A program made the position numbers and the translations under genes. From Pirellulaceae bacterium (GTDB lineage: Bacteria > Planctomycetota > Planctomycetia > Pirellulales > Pirellulaceae), in the NCBI GenBank assembly GCA_028280445.1, contig JANQLU010000124.1, forward strand, positions 62,001-126,000: DNA of 64,000 nucleotides, in the 5' to 3' direction. How positions within the stretch are numbered: position 1 is the first letter of the stretch; each line of letters starts with the position of its first letter. Positions 37,200-44,994 of this stretch are shown here, in pieces. The notes under the pieces were generated by a model. It was not told where the DNA came from and made no database searches. It saw only the letters and a list, made by a program, of their open reading frames with translations.

Positions 37200-38426
37200 A
37201 TGACTGAATTCGGCGGAGGGCCCAAATTCCCAAAACGTCTTTTGATTTTTGGGGCCAGTGTTCGACATGCTGCGGAATTAGCGGCGGCTCGAGGAATTCG
37301 GGTCGTTGCGGTCGATCTGTTTGCAGATCGCGAAACTCGCTGCGTTGCGGAGTGTTTTCGAATTTCACAATTTGATGAAATTGTTAAAATCCTTCCCGAA
37401 ATTAACGCCGATCAATGGATTTACACCGGAGGAATCGAAAACCGGCCCAATTTGATCGAAATCATCTCAAAAAAAATTCCTCTGTGTGGGTGTCATGCGA
37501 AAGCGGCCGTCGCGACTCGGCAGGCGGCCCGTTTGTTCGAGATCGTAGCGGACCATGGATTTTTGGTACCCCAGTTTATGCCAGCCAGCGAACTCGACGA
37601 TGTCAGCAAATCGGCGAATTGGGTCGCAAAGAAAAACAAATCGGTTGGTGGCGCAGGCGTGTCTTTCGTCGCTAAAGATTCAACCTCAAGCGAATTTGAT
37701 TACGTCCAGAAAAAAATCACGGGGCAGTCATTGAGCGCCATATTTGTTAGCAACGTTCACGATTGTTTGTTGGTCGCCGTTACGCGGCAATTGACAGCTT
37801 GGAATGAACTGGGTGCGCGCGAGTTTCAATACTGTGGTTCTGTCGGGCCCGTCGAGTTAGATCCGGCCAATGCCGACATCGTTGCGAATCTGGGAAAACT
37901 GTTGGCGGCAAAGTTGGAGATTCAGGGGTTGTTTGGAATTGATTTTATTTTGAACGAGCATGGGCCCTGGTTTTTGGAAATCAACCCACGTTTTACCGCC
38001 TCGATCGAAACTGTTTCCAGGTTCGCCAGTCAAAATATCATGCAAATGCACTTGGACGCCTGTCTAGGAATTCAAAATCTGGTCGGCGGTGTGACCGTCA
38101 CGAATGAGAAAGTGGCCAAAGTGATTTTGTTCAACCGCAGCCCAGTTCAAATAGATGTGTGCCAACACCGATGGGCGCAATGCAAAACAGTTTTAGCGGA
38201 ACTCAATCACCCAGGCATTGAATTTGCGATGACCGATACATCGGCAGATCAAGAGTCCATCGCGCCACGTCGACCGATATGCACATTGAAATGTTGTTTT
38301 TCGAAATCGATCGCGGACATCGACCGAGAATTGATTCTGGCAGCCGATGCGATCTACCAGCAATTAGAACAACCCGATTTCAACGACTCGATTGTCGAGA
38401 AACGCGGCGGGGCTCAACCCGCGTAG
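37200..38426 (+). CDS. ATP-grasp enzyme of the methanopterin C1 cluster (Orf17-like)
   Basis: A 408-residue ATP-grasp ligase-like protein. The N-terminal Rossmann-like domain starts FPKRLLIFGASVRHAAELAA. The grasp domain has WVAKKNKSVGGAGVSF for ATP binding and ends in GIDFILNEHGPWFLEINPR with the Mg-binding Glu-x-Asn pair. A family of this type (Orf17) is found in formaldehyde-oxidation clusters with fae and mtdB and may help assemble or modify H4MPT; its exact reaction is not known to me. The ATG at 37200 is favoured over a TTG eight codons upstream. It overlaps rimI tail-to-tail by 13 bases. Confidence 0.8.
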   Translation: MTEFGGGPKFPKRLLIFGASVRHAAELAAARGIRVVAVDLFADRETRCVAECFRISQFDEIVKILPEINADQWIYTGGIENRPNLIEIISKKIPLCGCHAKAAVATRQAARLFEIVADHGFLVPQFMPASELDDVSKSANWVAKKNKSVGGAGVSFVAKDSTSSEFDYVQKKITGQSLSAIFVSNVHDCLLVAVTRQLTAWNELGAREFQYCGSVGPVELDPANADIVANLGKLLAAKLEIQGLFGIDFILNEHGPWFLEINPRFTASIETVSRFASQNIMQMHLDACLGIQNLVGGVTVTNEKVAKVILFNRSPVQIDVCQHRWAQCKTVLAELNHPGIEFAMTDTSADQESIAPRRPICTLKCCFSKSIADIDRELILAADAIYQQLEQPDFNDSIVEKRGGAQPA

Positions 38427-38935
38427 CGTTCGATTCGGTTGGTGGGTGCAAACCGCTCTTCGGTCGCGTCGCGGAAATGATACTGCATGACGTAAGCGTC
38501 TTCGGTCGTATCATCGTAGTAGTCGCGTAAGACTGAAACGGCGCGGAACCCAAGTTTTCGGAAAAACAGTTGAGCGATCAGATTCGTCTCGCGGATTTCC
38601 AACAGGATTCGATTGCGGCGTTGTTGAGACAGTTTTCCGATCAATTTATTGATCATCTGCTCGCCAACGCGATTTCTACGAGCTTCCGGCAAAACGGCGA
38701 AATTCAAAACATGCAGCTGGTTTTTGTGGAGTTCATAGATCATGAACCCAACAACACGTTCATCGTGTTCAGCAACCATCCCAATGCAATTTCGCTGACG
38801 CAAACAGCGGATAAAATCTTCTTCAGACCAGGGAAACTCGAAACTTGCTTTTTCGATTTCGAGTACTTCCTGCATATCCCGGCGAATCATCCACCGAATG
38901 TGGACGTTGATTTCAAATTTTTGATCGGCATCCAT
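38414..38935 (-). CDS. rimI: RimI-like ribosomal-protein/alanine N-acetyltransferase
   Basis: A 173-residue GNAT enzyme that probably acetylates the N-terminal alanine of ribosomal protein S18 or related targets. It has FEFPWSEEDF near its start, the acetyl-CoA loop VLPEARRNRVGEQMINKL and the C-terminal RETNLIAQLFFRKLGF, all typical of RimI. The frame is open to 39028; the ATG at 38935 (MDADQK) is chosen because it gives RimI-like length. It overlaps the ATP-grasp gene by 13 bases tail-to-tail. Confidence 0.85.
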   Translation of the reverse strand: MDADQKFEINVHIRWMIRRDMQEVLEIEKASFEFPWSEEDFIRCLRQRNCIGMVAEHDERVVGFMIYELHKNQLHVLNFAVLPEARRNRVGEQMINKLIGKLSQQRRNRILLEIRETNLIAQLFFRKLGFRAVSVLRDYYDDTTEDAYVMQYHFRDATEERFAPTNRIERYAG

Positions 38936-39227
38936 CTTGGATTTCCCTGGCCTACAATGCATCCGAGCTTTGTGTGTTCCGTGGCCGCCAAAACACTGTG
39001 AACCAATCCTCGGCTCGCGGACAATCAATCGACCTTTTGGTAAACTGAATCCGGATATGTTTTGGCAATAAAAATTACGAAACTATGTTTCGTCCTTTTT
39101 ATGTTATCGGTGGGTTAGCACCTAACTTGCCCGTACGTTAACAAATGTAACTTGGCCCAACAAGACGAAACTTGGGTATAAAATAAGTCATTTCAACGAA
39201 AAAAATTCACGTTCGAAACACAATTCT

Positions 39228-41012
39228 ATGCAAATTAAATTTCCTAAACGCCGCTTTTTACACAACACAATTCATCTATTTTGCGCAGGCTTTCTTGTCG
39301 CATTCGTTTTGCTATTGACAGGTTGTGGTAGCAGTTCGTCGCCGGCCGTTAACCGCGATCCGGGGCCGGGTGCCGTCAAGGCTGACGCGGTATCGACCAC
39401 CAAAAATGACTATTCGAACAGTGTTATCAATACAAAATTGTTTAGTCAGGATCATTTTGCGTTCATCGGATTTAATGTCGCTGAGATATTGAATGATCCC
39501 AAAACAAAAGATATTGAGATCGCTCAGTTTGTTGAGCAAATGGCAACCATCAGTGACAAACCTTTGGTGGATATCAAAAACGTCAAGCACGTTTATGTTT
39601 TGATGGACAATAGTTTAATCGAGGATTTGTTCGCCTCGGCCACATCGGAAGACCGGAAAGCCGTCGCCGGAGTTGTGATCGTGTTTGAACAATCACAACC
39701 GTTTGATGTCGAAGCGATCGAAAAACAATTGAATGCCGAGCCGACGCTTTCGCCGTTTTCTAAAGGCAGCGGTCAACAAAAAATTTGGGCCAATTTGACA
39801 TCCAAAAATGCGGTAACGTTACTGGATCAACACCATTTGTTGATTGGTGCCGTCAAAGGGATCGAAAGCATCACGCAAAACAAAACGACGAGCCCGTTGG
39901 CGATTGACGCCAGTAAAACAAAATTTGATTCCCACGTAATTGGTATGATGCGGTTTGAGCCGATTCGTCCGACGATTCGGGCGTTGGTGAATGCTGCAAA
40001 AAGCTTTGCCGCCCTGGCGCCAAAAAATGGCGGCGCCGCCGAGGCTCGCAAGATACTCGATTTGCCGCAAGTCACTGAGACTGCCAAATTCAAATTGAAT
40101 TTATCTGGCAGCGAGATGTTGCAGGTTACAGCGGTCATGGAAAACGTCGAGCATGCCAACGAGCTTTCCTCGCAGTTCGCAAAATCGCTCGCGATGATGT
40201 CGAATATTTCCAGCACTGGATCCAATGTCGATGTCGAAACGATGATTCCACCAACCGGCGGTGGAACATTTACCGAATTACTCAAGGACCTCAGTCAAGG
40301 CGGTGCCAAAATCGAAACGAAAGGCGCAACGATCGAAATCCGCGTCAAACAGTCTCAGAATACGGAAGCTTTTGTTCGTTCATTTATCAGCTATGCCAAT
40401 CGGATGGCACAATTGAACCGGCGAGTTGAGGCCATGACCCGAATCGGTAAAGCGTTCAAAGACTATGTGCGGGACAACGAAGCGTTTCCCGTGATCGCAG
40501 GTCAACCGGAGTCGGGTCAACCTTTCAATTGGCGAGTTGCTCTGCTGCCGTATTTGGGACATAAGGAACTGTACGAAAAATTTAAATTCGACGAAGCTTG
40601 GGACAGCCAACACAATTTGTCGGTCGCCAAGGAAATTCCCAGTGAATACAAATTATTTGTCACCGACCAAAAAATCACGTTGCGCGTCGGAACAGGCATC
40701 GGGCCGTTTCGCAAACCCGCTGACGGCCAGGCAGAAAAGGTGACTTTTGAATCGATCAAAGATGATCTGGACGAAACAATCCTGGTCGTTGAAACGTCGA
40801 AAGACCATGCGATCGAGTGGACAAAGCCGGGTGCGTTATCGATTGACAAAGAATCATTGCCAAAATTTGGGCGGGACAATGAAAACGGATTTTTGGCATT
40901 GATGTTCGAAGGGCAAGTTCGGATGGTCAAAAAATCTTCGCAAAGTATTGCTGAAATGTTCACGCCCGATGGTGACGAACGAATCAAGAAAGGCAATTTC
41001 TTTCGCCAGTAA
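39228..41012 (+). CDS. DUF1559-related planctomycete lipoprotein
   Basis: A 594-residue exported lipoprotein with lipobox LLTGCGSS near residue 30. The N-terminal 400 residues form an alpha/beta region that I cannot identify, with many short amphipathic helices. The C-terminal ~170 residues carry the DUF1559 pattern: NWRVALLPYLGHKELYEKFKF and DLDETILVVETSKDHAIEW, as in planctomycete pilin-like proteins, but the N-terminal prepilin methylation site is replaced by a lipobox. The role is unknown and may involve the surface. A family B repeat begins within a few bases after the stop. Confidence 0.82.
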   Translation: MQIKFPKRRFLHNTIHLFCAGFLVAFVLLLTGCGSSSSPAVNRDPGPGAVKADAVSTTKNDYSNSVINTKLFSQDHFAFIGFNVAEILNDPKTKDIEIAQFVEQMATISDKPLVDIKNVKHVYVLMDNSLIEDLFASATSEDRKAVAGVVIVFEQSQPFDVEAIEKQLNAEPTLSPFSKGSGQQKIWANLTSKNAVTLLDQHHLLIGAVKGIESITQNKTTSPLAIDASKTKFDSHVIGMMRFEPIRPTIRALVNAAKSFAALAPKNGGAAEARKILDLPQVTETAKFKLNLSGSEMLQVTAVMENVEHANELSSQFAKSLAMMSNISSTGSNVDVETMIPPTGGGTFTELLKDLSQGGAKIETKGATIEIRVKQSQNTEAFVRSFISYANRMAQLNRRVEAMTRIGKAFKDYVRDNEAFPVIAGQPESGQPFNWRVALLPYLGHKELYEKFKFDEAWDSQHNLSVAKEIPSEYKLFVTDQKITLRVGTGIGPFRKPADGQAEKVTFESIKDDLDETILVVETSKDHAIEWTKPGALSIDKESLPKFGRDNENGFLALMFEGQVRMVKKSSQSIAEMFTPDGDERIKKGNFFRQ

Positions 41013-41017
41013 TTCAA

Positions 41018-41239
41018 GTAGGGCCGGTTCCCACCGGCCGGTTAGTTGATTGGCCTGTTTTAGATTGGCCGGTAGGAACTGGCCCTACGGCTCTTGTCGA
41101 ATTCCAACAATCGTAACCCGAAGCGTAAGCGAGGGACCAGAAACCACGCTGATGTATTCTGAAACGTGGTCCCTCGCTCACGCTTCGGGTTGCGATTTAC
41201 TGCCACCAAGTTGATTGGCCGGTAGGAACCGGCCCTACG
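41018..41239. repeat. Repeat cluster of families B and D
   Basis: A paired family B unit (41018-41088), a family D inverted repeat (41115-41192, GCGAGGGACCAG with its mirror) and another family B unit (41213-41239) fill the 222 bases between convergent genes. The last unit contributes the TAG stop codon of the OleA-like gene. Confidence 0.85.
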
Positions 41240-42365
41240 GCACCATTCCCATTTGTTGGTCAATGTCAAACTCGGCTACGGTTCGATCGGCTTCAAACAC
41301 TTTGCCACCGATCAGAGATTTTTGCCAAGTGACGCCGGCCATCAGGCAATTGATACCCGATCCAATACCCAGTAGCGCCACGTTTTCAGGGGTCGGAAAA
41401 GTTTTGTTTTGAACACCCAGGGCCAATGTTACCGGCAATGCCGCCGAGCCAGTATTGCCGAGCCAAGGAAACGTTGCAAAGTCGTTTTCGATTGGCAAAT
41501 CCAAAGATTCCAGCATCAATTTTCGGTGAGTCCCTCCGACCTGATGGCAGAAAGTCCGATCGATTTGCTCGCGATTCCAATCCAACTCGTCCAGGAATCG
41601 TTCGAAATTGTCCATCCCGGTTTTAATGCCTTCGTTCATCAGTCGTTCAGAATCGGTCGTCATCAACGGACGCATGTTGTCACCTGCTTCGTCCTGACCG
41701 CTGTGACATAAATCGTGAAAAACCGTGTTGGCGACTGCCGTTGCACCGAGAAGTCGATTGCCGGTCTTACTCAATTCGCGATGGGCCAGTAGTACTGCGG
41801 CGCTGGCGGAGCCAATTGTCAGCGAGGCGACCACAAATTTGATCTGTTTTCGCGTCATTGAAAAATCGGCATTGAGGGTCTCAATCGTATTTTCCACCAA
41901 CTGACGTCCGTTTTCCGTTCCCACAATCAAAGCGGAAGATATTTGTCCCAACTCAATCATATTGGCAGCTTGGATCATGCCGTTGACGATGCCGAGGCAA
42001 GCGTTCGACGTGTCGTAAACGACGCAATGGTCGCTCAACCGCAATCGGTGATGAACACTGCACGACGTTGCCGGTTCGAGGAAATCCCGGCAAACCGAAC
42101 CATGAATCAACGTGCCGATTTGGGACCGGTCAAAATCGGCAGCGTCTAGCGCGTTGTTGCAGCTAATCACGCTGATGTCGCTGGGCATTATGTCTGCTGG
42201 AAAAAAACGTCGCGACTGGATTCCCGTCATCAACTCCAGGCGACCAGCAGGTAATCGTAGACGCTCATAGAGTGGCAAAAGTTTTTGTTCGATCTCGTCA
42301 CTGGTCCAGCTTTCGCCAGGCACGGTATATCCAATCGATTCAATACAGACATTGTTGTATTTCAT
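41235..42365 (-). CDS. OleA-like thiolase (3-oxoacyl-ACP synthase III family)
   Basis: A 376-residue thiolase-fold enzyme that resembles OleA, which condenses two acyl-CoAs head-to-head in long-chain olefin synthesis. Visible catalytic residues are Glu97 (CRDFLEPAT), Cys123 (SNACLGIVNGM), His274 (FCHQVGGTH) and Asn304 (GNTGSAAL). The Glu-Cys spacing (26) and His-Asn spacing (30) equal those I recall for OleA. Partner genes oleB, oleC and oleD are not in this window. A KASIII-type role in fatty acid synthesis is the alternative. The TAG stop is inside a family B repeat. Confidence 0.82.
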   Translation of the reverse strand: MKYNNVCIESIGYTVPGESWTSDEIEQKLLPLYERLRLPAGRLELMTGIQSRRFFPADIMPSDISVISCNNALDAADFDRSQIGTLIHGSVCRDFLEPATSCSVHHRLRLSDHCVVYDTSNACLGIVNGMIQAANMIELGQISSALIVGTENGRQLVENTIETLNADFSMTRKQIKFVVASLTIGSASAAVLLAHRELSKTGNRLLGATAVANTVFHDLCHSGQDEAGDNMRPLMTTDSERLMNEGIKTGMDNFERFLDELDWNREQIDRTFCHQVGGTHRKLMLESLDLPIENDFATFPWLGNTGSAALPVTLALGVQNKTFPTPENVALLGIGSGINCLMAGVTWQKSLIGGKVFEADRTVAEFDIDQQMGMVP

Positions 42366-42832
42366 GAAAAATCGGGCGTTTTCTTGCTGTTTTCAGGTTT
42401 CAAATATTTAAAAAAATTGATCTTGACTTGGCCAAAACCGAACCGATGCTAGCGTCGAAAAAGTAGATAGCACACGATGTTGTGGTTGTCGGTGTTTTGG
42501 TGACTAAATAGAGCCAGCGGTTTTGCTAACGGAAAATGAATCCTTAAAAACCATCAGTGGCAAACGACTTGCCTTTCATCAATCATCATTTTTATGGAGA
42601 CACCGACAGAAGCTTAGGATGGGCATTCTCAGTCGGCACTGATTATAACTTAATTGGAATCCAGGCATCAGAGTTGATTGCAAGATTCACGACTTATCGA
42701 GTCAAAAATCGGCAAGCCAAATCTGAAGAATGACGATCAAATCCGATCTCCCTCTGACCAGCAATGTTGGTTCTCAAGATACTGGAACATTGTGGCTTGA
42801 TTTGAAAAGCCAAGATTTAGGGAGGAACCAGG
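42366..42832. other. Long leader region before the amidotransferase gene
   Basis: Of these 467 bases, the first part holds a candidate plus-strand promoter (42423-42452). The remaining ~380 would be a long 5' leader if that promoter is used. GTCGGTGT near 42489 can pair with ACACCGAC near 42600. I recognise no riboswitch and no gene in it. Confidence 0.4.
42423..42452 (+). promoter_or_regulatory. Candidate promoter upstream of the amidotransferase-AnmK pair
   Basis: TTGACT (42423-42428) and TGCTAG (42447-42452) are separated by 18 bases on the plus strand. This is a reasonable but unproven sigma70 match. Confidence 0.35.
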
Positions 42833-43582
42833 ATGTTTAGCAAACCATGCATCGGATTGAATGCAGATTACCGCAGCCCACAGCGCAAACAGCCCGCCTA
42901 TTCGGCTGTTACAGCCGGATACTACGACGCGATTCAGCGAGCTGGAGGGATTCCTGTCATCTTGCCCCCGTTAAGTTCCGAAGACGACATCCGAGTGGTT
43001 CTGGATCGTCTGGACGGTTTTCTCCTGGTCGGCGGTGCCGATTTAGATCCTCGACGCGATGGGTTCATGTTGCATCCTATGGTTAAACCCATGGATCCCC
43101 GCCGCGAAATTTTTGATCGTACAATTTGCAATCTGGTTGCCGAACGCAAAATGCCATGCCTGGGCATCGGTGCAGGTATGCAGTTGATGAATATCACTAA
43201 AGGTGGAAATCTGTTTTTGCACATTCCTGACGATTTGCCGGAAGCAATGCCTCATCGTGACCCTCAGGATCCGGGGCACCGTCATGGATTGAATATCGTT
43301 TCCGGCTCGTTGATGGACCGCGTTTATGGTGATGGCGAGATCCGTGTCAGCAGCCGACATCACATGGCGATTGACGAAGTTGCCACGTGTTTTGATGTGA
43401 CGGCTCGTTGTGCGGATGGCGTGATCGAAGCCATCGAATCAAACGATCCCGAGTGGATTGCGATTGGAACGCAATTCCATCCCGAAAACGATGCCTCGAG
43501 CGCATTGGACATGCGAATTTTCGAAGAGTTTATCGAAGCGATTCGCGAACCTGTTCCTCAAAATTTGCGTTTGGTTGCTTAA
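42833..43582 (+). CDS. Class I glutamine amidotransferase-like (peptidase C26) with lost cysteine
   Basis: A 249-residue protein of the gamma-glutamyl-GABA hydrolase (PuuD) family, with GLNADYR at the N-terminus, LLVGGADLDPRRD near residue 65 and the late QFHPEND. The nucleophile elbow, normally LGICRG, reads LGIGAG (110-115): cysteine is replaced by Gly113 while His216 and Glu218 of the triad are kept. It should not be able to hydrolyse glutamyl bonds by the usual thiol mechanism. A strong GGGAGGAACCAGG precedes the ATG. The AnmK-like gene follows after 45 bases, probably in the same transcript. Confidence 0.88.
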   Translation: MFSKPCIGLNADYRSPQRKQPAYSAVTAGYYDAIQRAGGIPVILPPLSSEDDIRVVLDRLDGFLLVGGADLDPRRDGFMLHPMVKPMDPRREIFDRTICNLVAERKMPCLGIGAGMQLMNITKGGNLFLHIPDDLPEAMPHRDPQDPGHRHGLNIVSGSLMDRVYGDGEIRVSSRHHMAIDEVATCFDVTARCADGVIEAIESNDPEWIAIGTQFHPENDASSALDMRIFEEFIEAIREPVPQNLRLVA

Positions 43583-43604
43583 ATCGCAAGTTCATTTTAA
43601 AGAT

Positions 43605-43622
43605 GCCCGGTTGAGGCCGGGC
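43605..43622 (+). other. Hairpin between the amidotransferase and AnmK-like genes
   Basis: GCCCGG and CCGGGC arms around TTGAGG sit just before the next start. There is no good T run, so it is more likely an mRNA structure that affects downstream translation than a terminator. Confidence 0.45.
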
Positions 43623-43627
43623 AATCT

Positions 43628-44767
43628 TTGATTCGTTTCGAGTTTTACATCCCAGTCTCAACCAAATATTTTGAAATGTGGCGAGGCATTTTTTCCCGAC
43701 GCGCTCCTTTGGATGTCTCTGAGAAAGTGGATCGTCAGCGATTCTATCAAAACCGTCGACTGGTATGTGGTTTTTTTGTCGACCCCGCATTTGAACAAGT
43801 CCTCGGTTCGCTGGTGATCGTTGAAGGATGCGGCAAATGGTTAAAGGCTCAAGTTGTCGAAACGGTACGGGCAGAGGTGCCCGAAATTATTAGTCAAGCT
43901 GCTCGGTCGGTGGCGCAGTCTGATTCACCCGATATGGCCGAACACTTCGAGTTGGCGGCCGATTTAACGGAAATCTATTGCCAGTTGATTTGGCAACTCA
44001 GAACCAGCGCAGGCAAAGCGTCTGATCAGATCCTGGCTGCTTGCATTGACGATCCCGGGATCTGGTCCCACAACAAACAACAACAACGGTACTTGGCGAG
44101 CTTCTGTGCACCGGACGCACTGGCGGAAAAAAGCGGTTTGACAATCGTTGACGCTTTGCCGGCTCGCGACGCGGCAGTAGGGGGAAACGGACAGCCCCTC
44201 TGCCCACTACCGTTGTGGCTGATGTTTGCCGATCGCGATGAAAAAGTGTCCCAGGTCAATCGAGTTGTTGCGGTGTTGGCAAAACAGTCGATCGAATTGA
44301 TTTATTTGCCCGCGTCAGATGGTTTGGATCGCGAGTACCCAGGGATACGTTGGCAAGCGGCAGAGCAACACGGTTTGGAATCAATCAAAAATCTGATTGA
44401 AACATTTATCGATCAACAAAAAAAACGTCCCGCTGATTCATCATCGCCAGACACGGTAACAGAAGTTGTCTTTGTCGGGCGGGAAGCTAACGACACCTGT
44501 GACTGGTTTCGCGAAAATTCAAAATTGACGGTGCGAAACAGCATCGATTTTGGAATCAATCCCGAAAATATTCAGGCGACCGTCGCCGCAATATTGGGGT
44601 TAGCCAATCTCGACCAAATGCCGGCGAACGTGCCCGAAATTACTGGTGCTTCTTCGCCACGAACTTTGGGTCGTACCACGCCTGGTCGTCCATCGAATTG
44701 GCGTCGTGTTTTGCTAAACATGGCGGATTATCGACCTCCCGCGATGAAATTACGTGACGCGATTTAA
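43628..44767 (+). CDS. Divergent AnmK-like protein (anhydro-N-acetylmuramic acid kinase fold)
   Basis: A 379-residue protein in which AnmK landmarks survive in part: AEKSGLTIVDALPARDAAV with the probable catalytic Asp181, GGNGQPL (185-191), and C-terminal FGINPENIQATVAAILGLA then ITGASSPRTLG. The N-terminal GTSxDG nucleotide loop is replaced by a stretch around FVDPAFEQV, and the C-terminal GGG phosphate motif reads VGREAN. ATP binding is therefore doubtful. AnmK normally recycles cell-wall anhydroMurNAc. The start is TTG at 43628, with an ATG at 43676 as an alternative. Confidence 0.75.
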   Translation: MIRFEFYIPVSTKYFEMWRGIFSRRAPLDVSEKVDRQRFYQNRRLVCGFFVDPAFEQVLGSLVIVEGCGKWLKAQVVETVRAEVPEIISQAARSVAQSDSPDMAEHFELAADLTEIYCQLIWQLRTSAGKASDQILAACIDDPGIWSHNKQQQRYLASFCAPDALAEKSGLTIVDALPARDAAVGGNGQPLCPLPLWLMFADRDEKVSQVNRVVAVLAKQSIELIYLPASDGLDREYPGIRWQAAEQHGLESIKNLIETFIDQQKKRPADSSSPDTVTEVVFVGREANDTCDWFRENSKLTVRNSIDFGINPENIQATVAAILGLANLDQMPANVPEITGASSPRTLGRTTPGRPSNWRRVLLNMADYRPPAMKLRDAI

Positions 44768-44805
44768 CGGCGAGGTGCGGGGCGAGGTGCGAGCGGCGAG
44801 GTGCG

Positions 44806-44965
44806 GGAGGGCGAGGCTCCTGCCGAGCCATATTGGGATGAAAACCCAGCCAACGCCATCGTGAGCGGCAAGGCGCTAGCCGCCGGTAGGAAGCACGACC
44901 GAACCGGCGGCTAGCGCCTTGCCGCTCACAAGATCAGGTTCGGCCGCGAGCCTCACCCTCCCAAA
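44806..44965. repeat. Composite repeat: family E arms around a family A palindrome
   Basis: GGGAGGGCGAGGCTCCTGCC (44806) and its mirror GCGAGCCTCACCCTCCC (near 44949) flank a full family A palindrome (44861-44929). The whole 160-base block can fold on itself. It separates the AnmK-like and trkA genes, which converge. Confidence 0.88.
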
Positions 44966-44994
44966 TATCGCCGTCCCGAATTTCGCCGCTCGAA

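Noticed and set aside
43605..43622. Terminator between the amidotransferase and AnmK-like genes
   Set aside because: The hairpin has no T run and the next start is only six bases further on.
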